From DASPJQ01 sp035299065 (GTDB lineage: Bacteria; Bacteroidota; Bacteroidia; Flavobacteriales_D; UBA2798): a stretch of DNA of 64,000 nucleotides. Position numbers and translations under genes: made by a program. How positions within the stretch are numbered: position 1 is the first letter of the stretch; every line of letters starts with the position of its first letter. This document shows positions 52,110 through 59,560 of this stretch, one piece after another. The stretch is taken from NCBI GenBank assembly GCA_035299065.1, contig DATGXI010000032.1, positions 1 through 64,000 of the forward strand, given 5' to 3'. The notes under the pieces are model-generated. The model worked only from the letters and a program-made list of their open reading frames with translations. It was not told the origin of the DNA and did no database searches.

Positions 52110-52146
52110 TTGTATACACTATGTATATATTTAGTATACACACTTA
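52110..52146. promoter_or_regulatory. GTATAC-box cluster upstream of the XRE pseudogene
   Basis: GTATAC at 52112-52117 and 52134-52139 with ATGTATATAT between them; a third box is at 52200. They resemble the boxes upstream of the XRE-like gene at 44625. Confidence 0.3.
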
Positions 52147-52177
52147 TCAACAGAATCAATTGATTTTTAGGAAAAAA

Positions 52178-52193
52178 TAAGCAAATTTGCTTA
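52178..52193. promoter_or_regulatory. 16-bp perfect palindrome TAAGCAAATTTGCTTA
   Basis: Perfect palindrome upstream of the degenerate XRE copy; its core matches the palindrome at 51724 before the intact XRE gene. Confidence 0.45.
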
Positions 52194-52249
52194 CCTTCGT
52201 ATACTGAAATTATACACGCTGTTTTTCTTTACTGCCGCGGCAATTACGC

Positions 52250-52411
52250 GTGCAGCGAAACATGTCCCAGGCCCGGTTGTCAAAAAAAGCTAAAGTTCCA
52301 ATAAGCCAGATAAGCTAAATTGAGCGCGGTATTATCAATACCAGCTTATCGCAAATAAACAACATTGCGTGAAACTTGAAGATACACCCGAAAGATTTGC
52401 TGGATGTTTGA
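52250..52411 (+). pseudogene. Degenerate tandem copy of the small XRE gene
   Basis: From 52301 the frame reads ISQIS-stop-IERGIINTSLSQINNIA-stop-NLKIHPKDLLDV, aligning residue by residue with the intact gene at 51764. Stop codons TAA (52316) and TGA stand where the intact gene has Arg. The N-terminal half is recognisable only weakly. About 60 bases of 3' flank (TTTTACAACTT, GCCATTACA) are also duplicated, confirming a DNA-level duplication followed by decay. Confidence 0.85.
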
Positions 52412-52478
52412 TGTTTTACAACTTTGTGTTTTATAATTCTTCGTTTTGCCATTACAACACATTTTTTAGTCAAGCAAA

Positions 52479-52744
52479 TGCTTCAACGTATTATCAACTG
52501 TATTGAATAAATAGGTGCGAAACATGTTTGCATTCAATGGCGCGCCAAATTGAGATGCGTGTATGCGTGCCTGTGGTGCAAAGCCTGCGGGCAGGTTGTT
52601 ACTTCCGGCTCCGGGTCCACCCAAATTATTTCCCCCTCTATGCTATTCTGTTTGTACAACCGCTGTTCCGGCAGGAGTTGTTTGTGACGATACCTTTTGA
52701 TAAATTAAGCTTACTATTATTAGTAAGATATGTCTTGATTTCAT
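52479..52744 (-). pseudogene. Truncated remnant of the large S74/T9SS surface gene (N-terminus)
   Basis: The minus strand from ATG at 52744 encodes a signal peptide (SRHILLIIVSLIYQKVSS|Q) and TPAGTAVVQTE, then TAG. Past the stop the same frame continues GGPGAGSNNLPAGFAPQARI, then HASQFGAPLNANMFRT, matching SNNVPAGFLPQARIHAFQFG and APLNANMFRT of the gene at 49597, then ends at TAA. The body and S74 domain are gone. It lies 15 bases after the stop side of the third passenger gene, suggesting that gene once preceded a second large surface gene. Confidence 0.85.
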
Positions 52745-52758
52745 AATTCAATTGGTTT

Positions 52759-53721
52759 TTATCTCACCAATTGAATAAAGCCTTTTTGTTTTATATTTCT
52801 ATTTTCCTCGGTTTTTGCTTCAAGTATATAGTAATATACCCCGTTTGAACAGTCCTGATTTACTTTATTCTTTCCAATCCATGCTTCCATCGTACTGTTA
52901 ATCTCGTATACACAATTTCCCCATCTGTTGTAAATCACACAATGAACTTCGCGTAAACCAAAATTATTAAACGAAAAACTTTCATTCAGACCGTCATTGT
53001 TTGGAGTTATAATATTGGGCAATTCATATGGAAAAGACATACCGTTTACTGAGATACCATCTAAATAATAATATGAGTGCGGGCCATTGGAAACCGTTGG
53101 TATCACACTGGCAGTATCATTATTCAAACTATCGTTAAAATTTCCAATCGTAAGATATTGTTCTCCTCCTGATGCTAAATACAGTACCTTGAAAAGCTTC
53201 CAGCCTGAAGTATCAGTTAAAAAAACTCCAATTGGATTTTCAAACTGGGGATCTGCAAAAAATGCTTTTTCACTGGTGTAGTCAGTTATTTGCGTTTTCG
53301 AAAAGTAAATTCCTATTTGGGAAGAAGCAAATTCTGAACGGTCGGCCAAACTAATGTAAAACGACACCTCATAGTTATTTCCTGCAACCATTGGCCAAAG
53401 CAATTTTGTTTGTATGTATTCCCTGTAATTAATGTTTTGGGAGTACACGTAAAAACCTGCATAACCATTGCCTGAATAAGGATGTTGGTAACCAAATTGG
53501 TTATTTGGAACACCGTTGCTCATTGAAGGAGAACATGTATGAAAGAAATCGCTGGTTGCCAAATTCGGAGAGATCCATCCCTTTGCTCTGGAAAGTTGAG
53601 AAATAAAATCAGGACAGGTATCATAGACCTCAAAATCGCCATTGTACACGAGCTCCTGGGCAACCAGGTTAACCGGGCGAAAAAAGTAAAAACAAATGAA
53701 ATATAAAAAGGCTTTAAACAA
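52759..53721 (-). CDS. Passenger protein paralogue 3 with CHU_C gliding-type T9SS domain
   Basis: A 320-residue secreted protein. The only in-frame initiator after a stop is TTG at 53721, giving a signal peptide ending NLVA|QEL. The passenger (LVYNGDFEVYDTCPDFISQL, GYAGFYVYSQNINYREYIQTKLLWPM, IGIYFSKTQI, SGWKLFKVLYLASGGEQYLTIGNF, YYYLDGISVNG) matches the paralogues at 49614 and 50559. The C-terminal CHU_C domain is LPNIITPNNDGLNESFSFNN, CVIYNRWGNCVYEI and SNGVYYYILEAKTEENRNIKQKGFIQLVR. Confidence 0.8.
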   Translation of the reverse strand: MFKAFLYFICFYFFRPVNLVAQELVYNGDFEVYDTCPDFISQLSRAKGWISPNLATSDFFHTCSPSMSNGVPNNQFGYQHPYSGNGYAGFYVYSQNINYREYIQTKLLWPMVAGNNYEVSFYISLADRSEFASSQIGIYFSKTQITDYTSEKAFFADPQFENPIGVFLTDTSGWKLFKVLYLASGGEQYLTIGNFNDSLNNDTASVIPTVSNGPHSYYYLDGISVNGMSFPYELPNIITPNNDGLNESFSFNNFGLREVHCVIYNRWGNCVYEINSTMEAWIGKNKVNQDCSNGVYYYILEAKTEENRNIKQKGFIQLVR

Positions 53722-53756
53722 TTGTTAAGTTGGTTTATGTTTTCTGGACTATACGT

Positions 53757-53832
53757 CTCCGCCTTGCTTATCCTCCATGAAAGCGGAAAAAAGGTAATTG
53801 TCACCCATTGGGCAACAACCGTTGATTTTTGC
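53757..53832 (-). repeat. Leader segment duplicated upstream of a paralogous T9SS gene (copy 2)
   Basis: About 80% identical to 51537-51610. In this copy 35 further bases separate it from the TTG start at 53721, and the shared reading frame is shifted relative to the gene. Confidence 0.8.
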
Positions 53833-54238
53833 TCCGCTTAATTTTTTATTTTTGTAACACATTCTCTACTTTATTTAAATGTATAAAATTAATATACATC
53901 TTTTAAAATGATAAGCAATTATTTTATCATTTTTTTCGTTTACATCAACACAACCATTCCCCACTCCAAACAAACCTTTCCCTCAATTCCGTATTCCCCT
54001 TAACGCGTAAGAAATTCCAACACATTTCCCAATACATCAACCGGTACCTCACTCACTGAACAGGTACGGGATTTTCAAAATCACCTGCATTTTTTTGCAC
54101 TGCCAGCGTTAATACATACAATAAAACAAATGTTGAATATTACTTGCCGGATAAGGGATATTAAATTAACACCTCCCCGGCATCCACAACCACCCCGTTC
54201 TTTACACACACCCTTTCTCATAACCGTTTATTTTAGGT

Positions 54239-54313
54239 AAATCCCGTTGCCTGCAGCTCGTAAAATCTACAACGTTCGCTACAACCCAAACGACTGCCGG
54301 CACGGGATTTTTT
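54239..54313 (+). ncRNA. Long hairpin with T run, candidate small RNA 3' end or orphan terminator
   Basis: Arm AAATCCCGTTGCCTGCAG (continuing CTCG) pairs with CGACTGCCGGCACGGGATTT with two one-base bulges and one mismatch, loop about 30 bases, followed by six T on the plus strand. No plus-strand gene lies upstream, so it may end an unannotated small RNA. Another small hairpin (GATTTTCAAAATC, within CAGGT/ACCTG) lies at 54061-54087. The remainder of 53833-54238 shows an ATGTATA/TATACAT inverted repeat at 53879-53899 and no gene. Confidence 0.4.
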
Positions 54314-54363
54314 AATTTCAACCAGATATATTGTTGGGTAAGGGGATCATGTCCCATTTAAAA

Positions 54364-54393
54364 TAAAAAATCCCGGCCTTTTGAGCCGGGATT
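54364..54393 (-). terminator. Rho-independent terminator after rpmA
   Basis: Perfect 9-bp stem AATCCCGGC / GCCGGGATT, loop CTTTTGA, followed on the minus strand by a T run; 26 bases after the rpmA stop codon. Confidence 0.9.
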
Positions 54394-54418
54394 CATTTTT
54401 AAAACTATTCTTTAAAGC

Positions 54419-54691
54419 TTACGCCTGTGCTGTTTCAGCAAAAGGAACAATGGATACAATGCTTTTGTTTGCTTTTGTTTTTTTGAACTCAACAATACCA
54501 TTTGTTAAAGCAAATAAAGTATGGTCCTTGCCAATTCCAATACCAGCACCTGGGTGGTGAACTGTACCACGTTGACGAACTATGATATTACCGGCAATGG
54601 CTTTTTGACCACCCCAAATTTTAATACCTAAACGTTTTGAGTGCGATTCACGGCCGTTCTTTGAACTACCAACGCCTTTTTTGTGTGCCAT
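54419..54691 (-). CDS. rpmA: 50S ribosomal protein L27
   Basis: A 90-residue protein beginning MAHKKGVGSSKNGRESHSKRLGIK with GGQKAIAGNIIVRQRGTVHHPGAGIGIGKDHTLFAL, the diagnostic L27 sequence, whose N-terminus reaches the peptidyl-transferase centre. It has no cleavable N-terminal extension of the Firmicutes type. It is nine bases after rplU and ends in an intrinsic terminator. Confidence 0.98.
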   Translation of the reverse strand: MAHKKGVGSSKNGRESHSKRLGIKIWGGQKAIAGNIIVRQRGTVHHPGAGIGIGKDHTLFALTNGIVEFKKTKANKSIVSIVPFAETAQA

Positions 54692-54700
54692 GGCTTATTC

Positions 54701-55012
54701 TTATTTTTTAATGTCGTTAATTACTATTTGCGTCAGGCTTTGGCGGTGACCGTTTTTCTTGCGGTAACCTTTCCTGCGTTTCTTTTTAAAGATGATCACT
54801 TTGTCACCTTTCAGGTGTTTAAGCACAGTGGCTTTAACTTTAACACCTTCTATAACTGGGGCGCCTACACTTACTTTACCGTTATCGTCCAATAAAAGAA
54901 TACGGTCAAACTCTACAGCTTTACCTTCTTCAGTTTCTAAACGATGCACGTAAACGCGTTGGTCTTTTTGCACTTTAAACTGCTGCCCTGCTATTTCTAC
55001 AATTGCATACAT
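54701..55012 (-). CDS. rplU: 50S ribosomal protein L21
   Basis: A 103-residue protein with MYAIVEIAGQQFKVQKDQRVYVHRLE, VLKHLKGDKVIIFKKKRRKGYRKKNGHRQ and a C-terminal ITQIVINDI, the standard L21 sequence. L21 binds 23S rRNA. The minus-strand upstream region contains TACCTTTG, a good TAnnTTTG -7 box, about 40 bases before the start. Confidence 0.98.
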   Translation of the reverse strand: MYAIVEIAGQQFKVQKDQRVYVHRLETEEGKAVEFDRILLLDDNGKVSVGAPVIEGVKVKATVLKHLKGDKVIIFKKKRRKGYRKKNGHRQSLTQIVINDIKK

Positions 55013-55099
55013 GGTGTATATTTTTTAATTATTAGGGCTGCAAAGGTATCAAAAAACGCCAATAGTGCACCGTCTTCTACTAAAAATACAGGGTTTTTT

Positions 55100-55121
55100 G
55101 CGAATTTCGAATATCGAATAG
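55100..55121. repeat. Dispersed AATTTCGAA-type repeat, copy 3 (short)
   Basis: CGAATTTCGAATATCGAATAG, related to the repeats at 21985, 40230, 55231 and 63655. Confidence 0.6.
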
Positions 55122-55230
55122 CAAAGAGGTTGGGGTTTGATTTTAAGGGTTTTGGGCGCGCATTAAAAAAACATACATTGATTATCAGTTAATTAAATGT
55201 ATTTTTAACGTTTAATAATCAATGGTTTGC

Positions 55231-55280
55231 TCGAAATTCGAAATTCAGAATTCGAAATTCGGGATTCGTAATTCGTAATT
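55231..55280. repeat. Dispersed AATTTCGAA-type repeat, copy 4
   Basis: Several tandem CGAAATT/AATTCGAA words ending in GGGATTCGTAATTCGTAATT, just before the GC-rich repeat copy B. Confidence 0.75.
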
Positions 55281-55282
55281 GA

Positions 55283-55430
55283 TTTGGCCGCCCCCCTCGC
55301 CCAGGTTCGCAATTCCAACATCAGGCTTCGCAATTGCTCGGGGCCGGGCTTTCGCTCATAGTCCTCACTCGCGGGTACGCTCGCTCCGGGCTATCCGCTC
55401 AATCCCTGGCGGGGTTTGGAACTTGTGATT
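55283..55430. repeat. GC-rich dispersed intergenic repeat, copy B
   Basis: A stretch far more GC-rich than its surroundings, with CCGGGCTTTCGCTCATAGTC, CGGGTACGCTCGCTCCGGGC and GGCGGGGTTTGGAA. Block order matches the diverged copy on the opposite strand at 13660-13790. No gene is present. Confidence 0.65.
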
Positions 55431-55459
55431 TTCGTCAACATAAAAACAAGAAATAAGAA

Positions 55460-55467
55460 TATATTTG
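55460..55467 (+). promoter_or_regulatory. -7 promoter box before the 55484 gene
   Basis: TATATTTG fits TAnnTTTG and lies 16 bases before the ATG at 55484. Confidence 0.35.
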
Positions 55468-55483
55468 AACTACACGTTCCCAC

Positions 55484-55879
55484 ATGTCAGAAATAGCTTC
55501 CGATTTTAGTGCCTCCTTTAACCAGGAATTTTGCGGGCATCTTGAATTCCACCTTTGCCGCACATTTGAAAATGCCGACCGTGAGGAGCTAAGCGGGTTT
55601 TGGTGTGACGGTGTTTCATGGGCACCTTTTTTCAATCCCCATGTAAATCGTGCACATCTTGCTATCGATAAAGTTTTAGCCGAAAAAAAAATTGTGACCA
55701 AAGCCAAACTTGGTAAATCTGGTCAGGATAATTATGAAATGACTTTGGTGCTTGGTCAAAATGCTTTGCATGCATATAAAAACGGGCTGAGTTTAATTGA
55801 TTGCCTGCCCGCTGAAGAATCAATGGATTGGATTGATATGGACGCTACAAACAGGAAAATAGCCTTATTCCTGAAATGA
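55484..55879 (+). CDS. Hypothetical protein
   Basis: A 131-residue soluble protein. Segments HLEFHLCRTFENADREELSGFWCDGVSWAPF and AEKKIVTKAKLGKSGQDNYEMTLVLG suggest a small alpha/beta protein; its family is not known to me. The stop overlaps the next ATG by four bases, so it is coupled to the membrane protein that follows. Confidence 0.6.
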   Translation: MSEIASDFSASFNQEFCGHLEFHLCRTFENADREELSGFWCDGVSWAPFFNPHVNRAHLAIDKVLAEKKIVTKAKLGKSGQDNYEMTLVLGQNALHAYKNGLSLIDCLPAEESMDWIDMDATNRKIALFLK

Positions 55880-56412
55880 AAACAATTTTATTCTATATAG
55901 CATTCACTTGCTGGTTACTGGCAATACTTACGCATACACTTACCATTGCTCACATTGATGTAGAGAATCATGTACCTTATACCTGGGCTTTGCACGTACT
56001 CATATTTGTTGTATGGATTCCTTTGGTTTTTGATCTGAAAAAAAACAAAGAACTCCAGGAATATTATCAAAGTCCGAAAGCAAAAAGCCTTTTAAGCGGA
56101 TTTTATTTTTGCAAAATTATTTTTAAAGGTGCTCCGTTGTGGATGCAGCTGCTTGTAGGAGCCAGCCTTTTTTACAGTGCCTTAAATTTCATTGTGCTGT
56201 TGCAACTATATCCTGGTTCGGCTGAGATTCAAAACGGACATTATGTTCTAATGGAAAAAGGTGAAACAATTAAACACATTACTGAAGCAGAATACCACTA
56301 TTACAATGCAATCCAACTACGCATCTTCTCAGGACACTGGCTAATTTTTTATGGTGTTTCAACCGCAGCATTTTACAGGTATAGTGGTTTAATAAAACAA
56401 AATCAACCATAA
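55876..56412 (+). CDS. Hypothetical four-helix membrane protein
   Basis: A 178-residue protein with four hydrophobic segments (about 3-23, 38-55, 88-108, 150-168) and an extracytoplasmic loop rich in His/Tyr. No family is recognised. It is translationally coupled to the preceding gene (ATGA) and followed after two bases by the propeller lipoprotein, implying a three-gene operon. Confidence 0.6.
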   Translation: MKTILFYIAFTCWLLAILTHTLTIAHIDVENHVPYTWALHVLIFVVWIPLVFDLKKNKELQEYYQSPKAKSLLSGFYFCKIIFKGAPLWMQLLVGASLFYSALNFIVLLQLYPGSAEIQNGHYVLMEKGETIKHITEAEYHYYNAIQLRIFSGHWLIFYGVSTAAFYRYSGLIKQNQP

Positions 56413-56414
56413 CC

Positions 56415-57584
56415 ATGCGTTACCCATCCGTGTTATCTTTACCAAAATCCACCAACTTGAAAACATACCTGTATCCCCCAACTTTTCTCCTCCTTTTCTC
56501 CTGCAACACCTCTCCTTCTTCAGCACCCGAACAACTTGTGGCAACACACCAGTCCGTTTCACAGGAAACACCTGACACCACCTTGCTCCAGGGCCAACCC
56601 GTAACCCAACTCAGCAACAACATTGAAAGCATGTTCCAGGACAGTAAAGGCAATTACTGGTTTGGCACCCAAAAACACTGGCTGTATAAATACGATGGAA
56701 AAAATTTAGTGCAGTTTACCCAACAACACGGCCTGGATTGTTATCAAATACAAAATATACAGGAAGATGCGCAAGGAAATATCTGGCTCACTACCGATGG
56801 GTACAAAATAATTCGTTTTGACGGAAAAAAATTTACTGCCTTTAACGTAACCGATAGCACAATTACCAATCATGTTTGGAATACTGAACCAAATGACCTT
56901 TGGTTTTACGGTGGCGGTGGGCCATACCGCTATGCCAACAACACATTTTCACAATTGTTTTTATCGCCAAATGAACAGGACCAAACTTACGCACAACAAA
57001 ACCCAAATAAGCTAAGCCCCTATGCTGTGTATTCCATTTTAAAAGACAAAAAAGGAAACCTTTGGTTTGGCACCCAAAGCACTGGTGTTTGCAAATATGA
57101 TCCGCACTGGAATGATGAAATTGGAGGGGGTAAATCATTCACATGGTTTGACCAGCCCATATTAAAAGGTCCTGCAGTTCTTGCCTTGTTTGAAGACAAA
57201 AACGGCAACATGTGGTTTGGCAACAATGGCGGGGGTTTATTTGTTTACGATGGCAAAACAGTCAGGAATTTTACCGAGGAAAAAGGCTTGTCCAATCGTG
57301 AATTCCGAAAATCGGGTAAAGAAGGTCCGGGTACACTGGCCCGCATTTTTTGCATCAATCAGGACAATGATGGAAACATGTGGATAGGAACCGTTGATGC
57401 AGGCGTGTGGAAATTTGATGGCAAAAATTTAACCAATTACACCATAAAGCACGGTTTACCCAACAACACGGTAAATAAAATCTTAAAAGACGGCAATAGC
57501 AAATTGTGGTTTGCTACACGAAGTGACGGGGTTTATACTTTTGATGGGAATACTTTTAAAAAGTTTGAGGCAGCCACTCTTTAG
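56415..57584 (+). CDS. Lipoprotein with two-component-regulator propeller repeats (paralogue 1)
   Basis: A 389-residue lipoprotein (lipobox LLLFSC, Cys about 30). At least six Reg_prop blades follow, each with an x-D-x-x-G-N-x-W-F/I-G-T motif: SMFQDSKGNYWFGTQ, IQEDAQGNIWLTTDG, ILKDKKGNLWFGTQSTGVCKYD, LFEDKNGNMWFGNNGGGLFVYDG, INQDNDGNMWIGTVDAGVWKFDG. In hybrid two-component sensors such propellers form the periplasmic ligand-binding head, but here there is no kinase part. A paralogue lies at 61382. Confidence 0.85.
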   Translation: MRYPSVLSLPKSTNLKTYLYPPTFLLLFSCNTSPSSAPEQLVATHQSVSQETPDTTLLQGQPVTQLSNNIESMFQDSKGNYWFGTQKHWLYKYDGKNLVQFTQQHGLDCYQIQNIQEDAQGNIWLTTDGYKIIRFDGKKFTAFNVTDSTITNHVWNTEPNDLWFYGGGGPYRYANNTFSQLFLSPNEQDQTYAQQNPNKLSPYAVYSILKDKKGNLWFGTQSTGVCKYDPHWNDEIGGGKSFTWFDQPILKGPAVLALFEDKNGNMWFGNNGGGLFVYDGKTVRNFTEEKGLSNREFRKSGKEGPGTLARIFCINQDNDGNMWIGTVDAGVWKFDGKNLTNYTIKHGLPNNTVNKILKDGNSKLWFATRSDGVYTFDGNTFKKFEAATL

Positions 57585-57601
57585 CAGGCGCATTGAACCA
57601 A

Positions 57602-57646
57602 TTTTGACCTGGGGTTTATATGCAACGTATACTAAACCCTGTCAAA
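57602..57646. repeat. Imperfect inverted repeat in the 57.6-57.8 kb gap
   Basis: TTTTGACCTGGGGTTTA pairs imperfectly with TAAACCCTGTCAAA around the loop TATGCAACGTATAC. No T run follows, so it is not a typical terminator. Confidence 0.45.
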
Positions 57647-57786
57647 TAACACCATAAACCATTATGCCCTTGCCCAAAATGTCTGCGTAAATCAGCGCTA
57701 TCTGCCTGAAAAAAATGTTCCCGTTGTAATGTTGCGAGAAAAAAACAACACAAATATCCTTTTTTCGCATATCTTTATTATCACGC

Positions 57787-59199
57787 ATGAGGCCTGTTTT
57801 ATTCATTATTTTTCTGGTTGGAATTATTTCCACAACCTCGCTTGCCCAAAATAAAAAAATTGACTCACTGCAATACTGTCTTAAAACACAAAAAAATCCC
57901 GACTCACTCACATTAGTATATACCGAGCTTTCCTGGGAAACTTCTTACTCCGGTAAAAATAAACAAGCCATTGTTTACGCTAAAAAAGCAGTGGCCCTTG
58001 CAAACAAACAACGCAACTACCTGAACCGCGCAAGCGCATGGAACGCTCTGGCTTCAGCTTACGATGAATTGTCCGATTTCAAAAAAGCCGAATTTTATTT
58101 TTTAAAAGCCCTGGATTACTTCACCAAACAAAAAATTATCAAAAAACAAGCCAGCACACTCAACAACCTTGGCACTGTTTATTATAGCCAGAGTAATTAT
58201 AAAATGGCCATCAAATCGTTTTACAAAGCACTAAAAATAAAAGAAAGATACAAAGACACTGCCGGTATTGCCAACTGCTATACCAACATGTCAAACGTAT
58301 ACTATGAGCTAAACGAGTTTAAAAAATGCGAAGAATTACTTTTGAAAGCCGTGGACTTGTACCGGGCAAGCCACGATAAAGAGGGACTGGCAATTTCACT
58401 TTCTAACCTGGCGGGTATACACGCACAAAACAAAGAGTTTAAAAAAGCATTGAACGCTCATAAGGAAGCCTTAGGCATTTACGCTGAAATTGATTTGCCC
58501 GAAGGTTTATCAAGTTGCTACAGCAACATTGCATTTTACTTTAAAGAAAATGATGTATACGACTCGGCTGAATTTTATTATTATAAAACCATTGTTATTT
58601 CAGAGCAGATTGGCGATAAATTAACCCTGGGCAATACATTCATGAGTCTTGGCGATTTACAATTCCGGCACAAAGAATACAAAAAGGCCCTGGTTTCGTT
58701 GAAAAAATCAGAAACAATTCTTCAATCCATTAATACACGTGAAAGTACGCAGGCGCTTTATACGCACCTAGCCAATACATATTATGAATTGGGCCAGTAT
58801 AAAAACGCCATTGATTACAACCGCAAAAGCCAGGTCATAAAAGACAGCCTATTTACCATTGAAAACAGCAAAGCACTCAGCGATTTAAAAACTGCGTACG
58901 AGGTTGATAAAAAAGAAGCCGAATTAAAGGCAATTTCAAAAGTGGAAAAGGAAAAACTTCGGTTTGTTATATATGCAGTTGTTGCGGGGTTATTCATTAG
59001 TTTGATTTTCTCGTTTTTTATATTCAAAGGTCTGCGAAAAAATAAAAAAGCCAATAAAATTATTGCGCGTCAAAAAGAACTGGTTGAGCAAAAACAAAAA
59101 GAAGTGATGGACAGCATTCATTACGCAAAGCGCATACAGCAAGCCTTGATGCCTACCGAAAAAAGCGTAGCAAAAACATTAAAAGACCTTAAAAAATAA
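57787..59199 (+). CDS. TPR protein with one transmembrane helix, truncated before a SpoIIE-type output domain
   Basis: A 470-residue protein with a signal peptide ending SLA|QNK and about seven TPR units of the long type (for example AIKSFYKALKIKERYKDTAGIANCYTNMSNVYYELNEFKKCEELLLKAV). A transmembrane helix (about 397-416), then a coiled coil KANKIIARQKELVEQKQKEV and DSIHYAKRIQQALMPTEKSV come next. In related proteins that last motif opens a SpoIIE/PP2C phosphatase, but here it stops at KTLKDLKK. No phosphatase remnant follows the stop. It may therefore be a natural short form acting through a partner. Confidence 0.85.
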   Translation: MRPVLFIIFLVGIISTTSLAQNKKIDSLQYCLKTQKNPDSLTLVYTELSWETSYSGKNKQAIVYAKKAVALANKQRNYLNRASAWNALASAYDELSDFKKAEFYFLKALDYFTKQKIIKKQASTLNNLGTVYYSQSNYKMAIKSFYKALKIKERYKDTAGIANCYTNMSNVYYELNEFKKCEELLLKAVDLYRASHDKEGLAISLSNLAGIHAQNKEFKKALNAHKEALGIYAEIDLPEGLSSCYSNIAFYFKENDVYDSAEFYYYKTIVISEQIGDKLTLGNTFMSLGDLQFRHKEYKKALVSLKKSETILQSINTRESTQALYTHLANTYYELGQYKNAIDYNRKSQVIKDSLFTIENSKALSDLKTAYEVDKKEAELKAISKVEKEKLRFVIYAVVAGLFISLIFSFFIFKGLRKNKKANKIIARQKELVEQKQKEVMDSIHYAKRIQQALMPTEKSVAKTLKDLKK

Positions 59200-59302
59200 A
59201 CAGGTCCAACTACCAGTAATAAGCCTCTTGATACAATTTCATCAGTGTATTATTTTTTTTACCCAATCCGGACATTCATTTTACCGGCCTCATTTAATTC
59301 GG

Positions 59303-59462
59303 TTTTTTAAGGCTTTAAAATTGCGTTAAATCCAGTGGGAAGCTCAGCGCGATAGCAAGGAGATCGCCCGCGGGATAGCAATTTTGAAGCCTTAAAAAAT
59401 TCCGACCAACAGGGAGGAAAGGATTAAATGAAGCCTTGACTTTTTGGTTCTTTTTTGTCAAG
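59303..59462. repeat. Structured intergenic element with 22-bp inverted arms
   Basis: Arms at 59303-59324 and 59378-59399 are complementary at 21 of 22 positions (core AAGGCTTTAAAATTGC). The loop holds GCGCGATAGCAAGGAGATCG and CCGCGGGATAGC. A second hairpin CTTGAC / GTCAAG follows at 59435-59462. The gap 59200-59560 contains no gene. Confidence 0.8.
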
Positions 59463-59521
59463 AAAAAAGAACATAAAAAACATAAAATCCTGACCATCAC
59501 ACAACTTAATCTTTTAAAATA

Positions 59522-59541
59522 AATATACCGATCGGTATATT
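59522..59541. promoter_or_regulatory. TetR-type operator upstream of the TetR gene
   Basis: AATATACCGATCGGTATATT, a perfect 20-bp palindrome, lies 19 bases before the TetR ATG and directly upstream of a TACCTTTA -7-like box. An identical site lies at 60171. Confidence 0.85.
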
Positions 59542-59560
59542 ATTTTTATACCTTTATTGC

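Noticed and set aside
52250..52744. Insertion sequence or phage remnant between the two XRE copies
   Set aside because: No transposase, integrase or terminal inverted repeat is seen; the content is explained as decayed copies of neighbouring genes.
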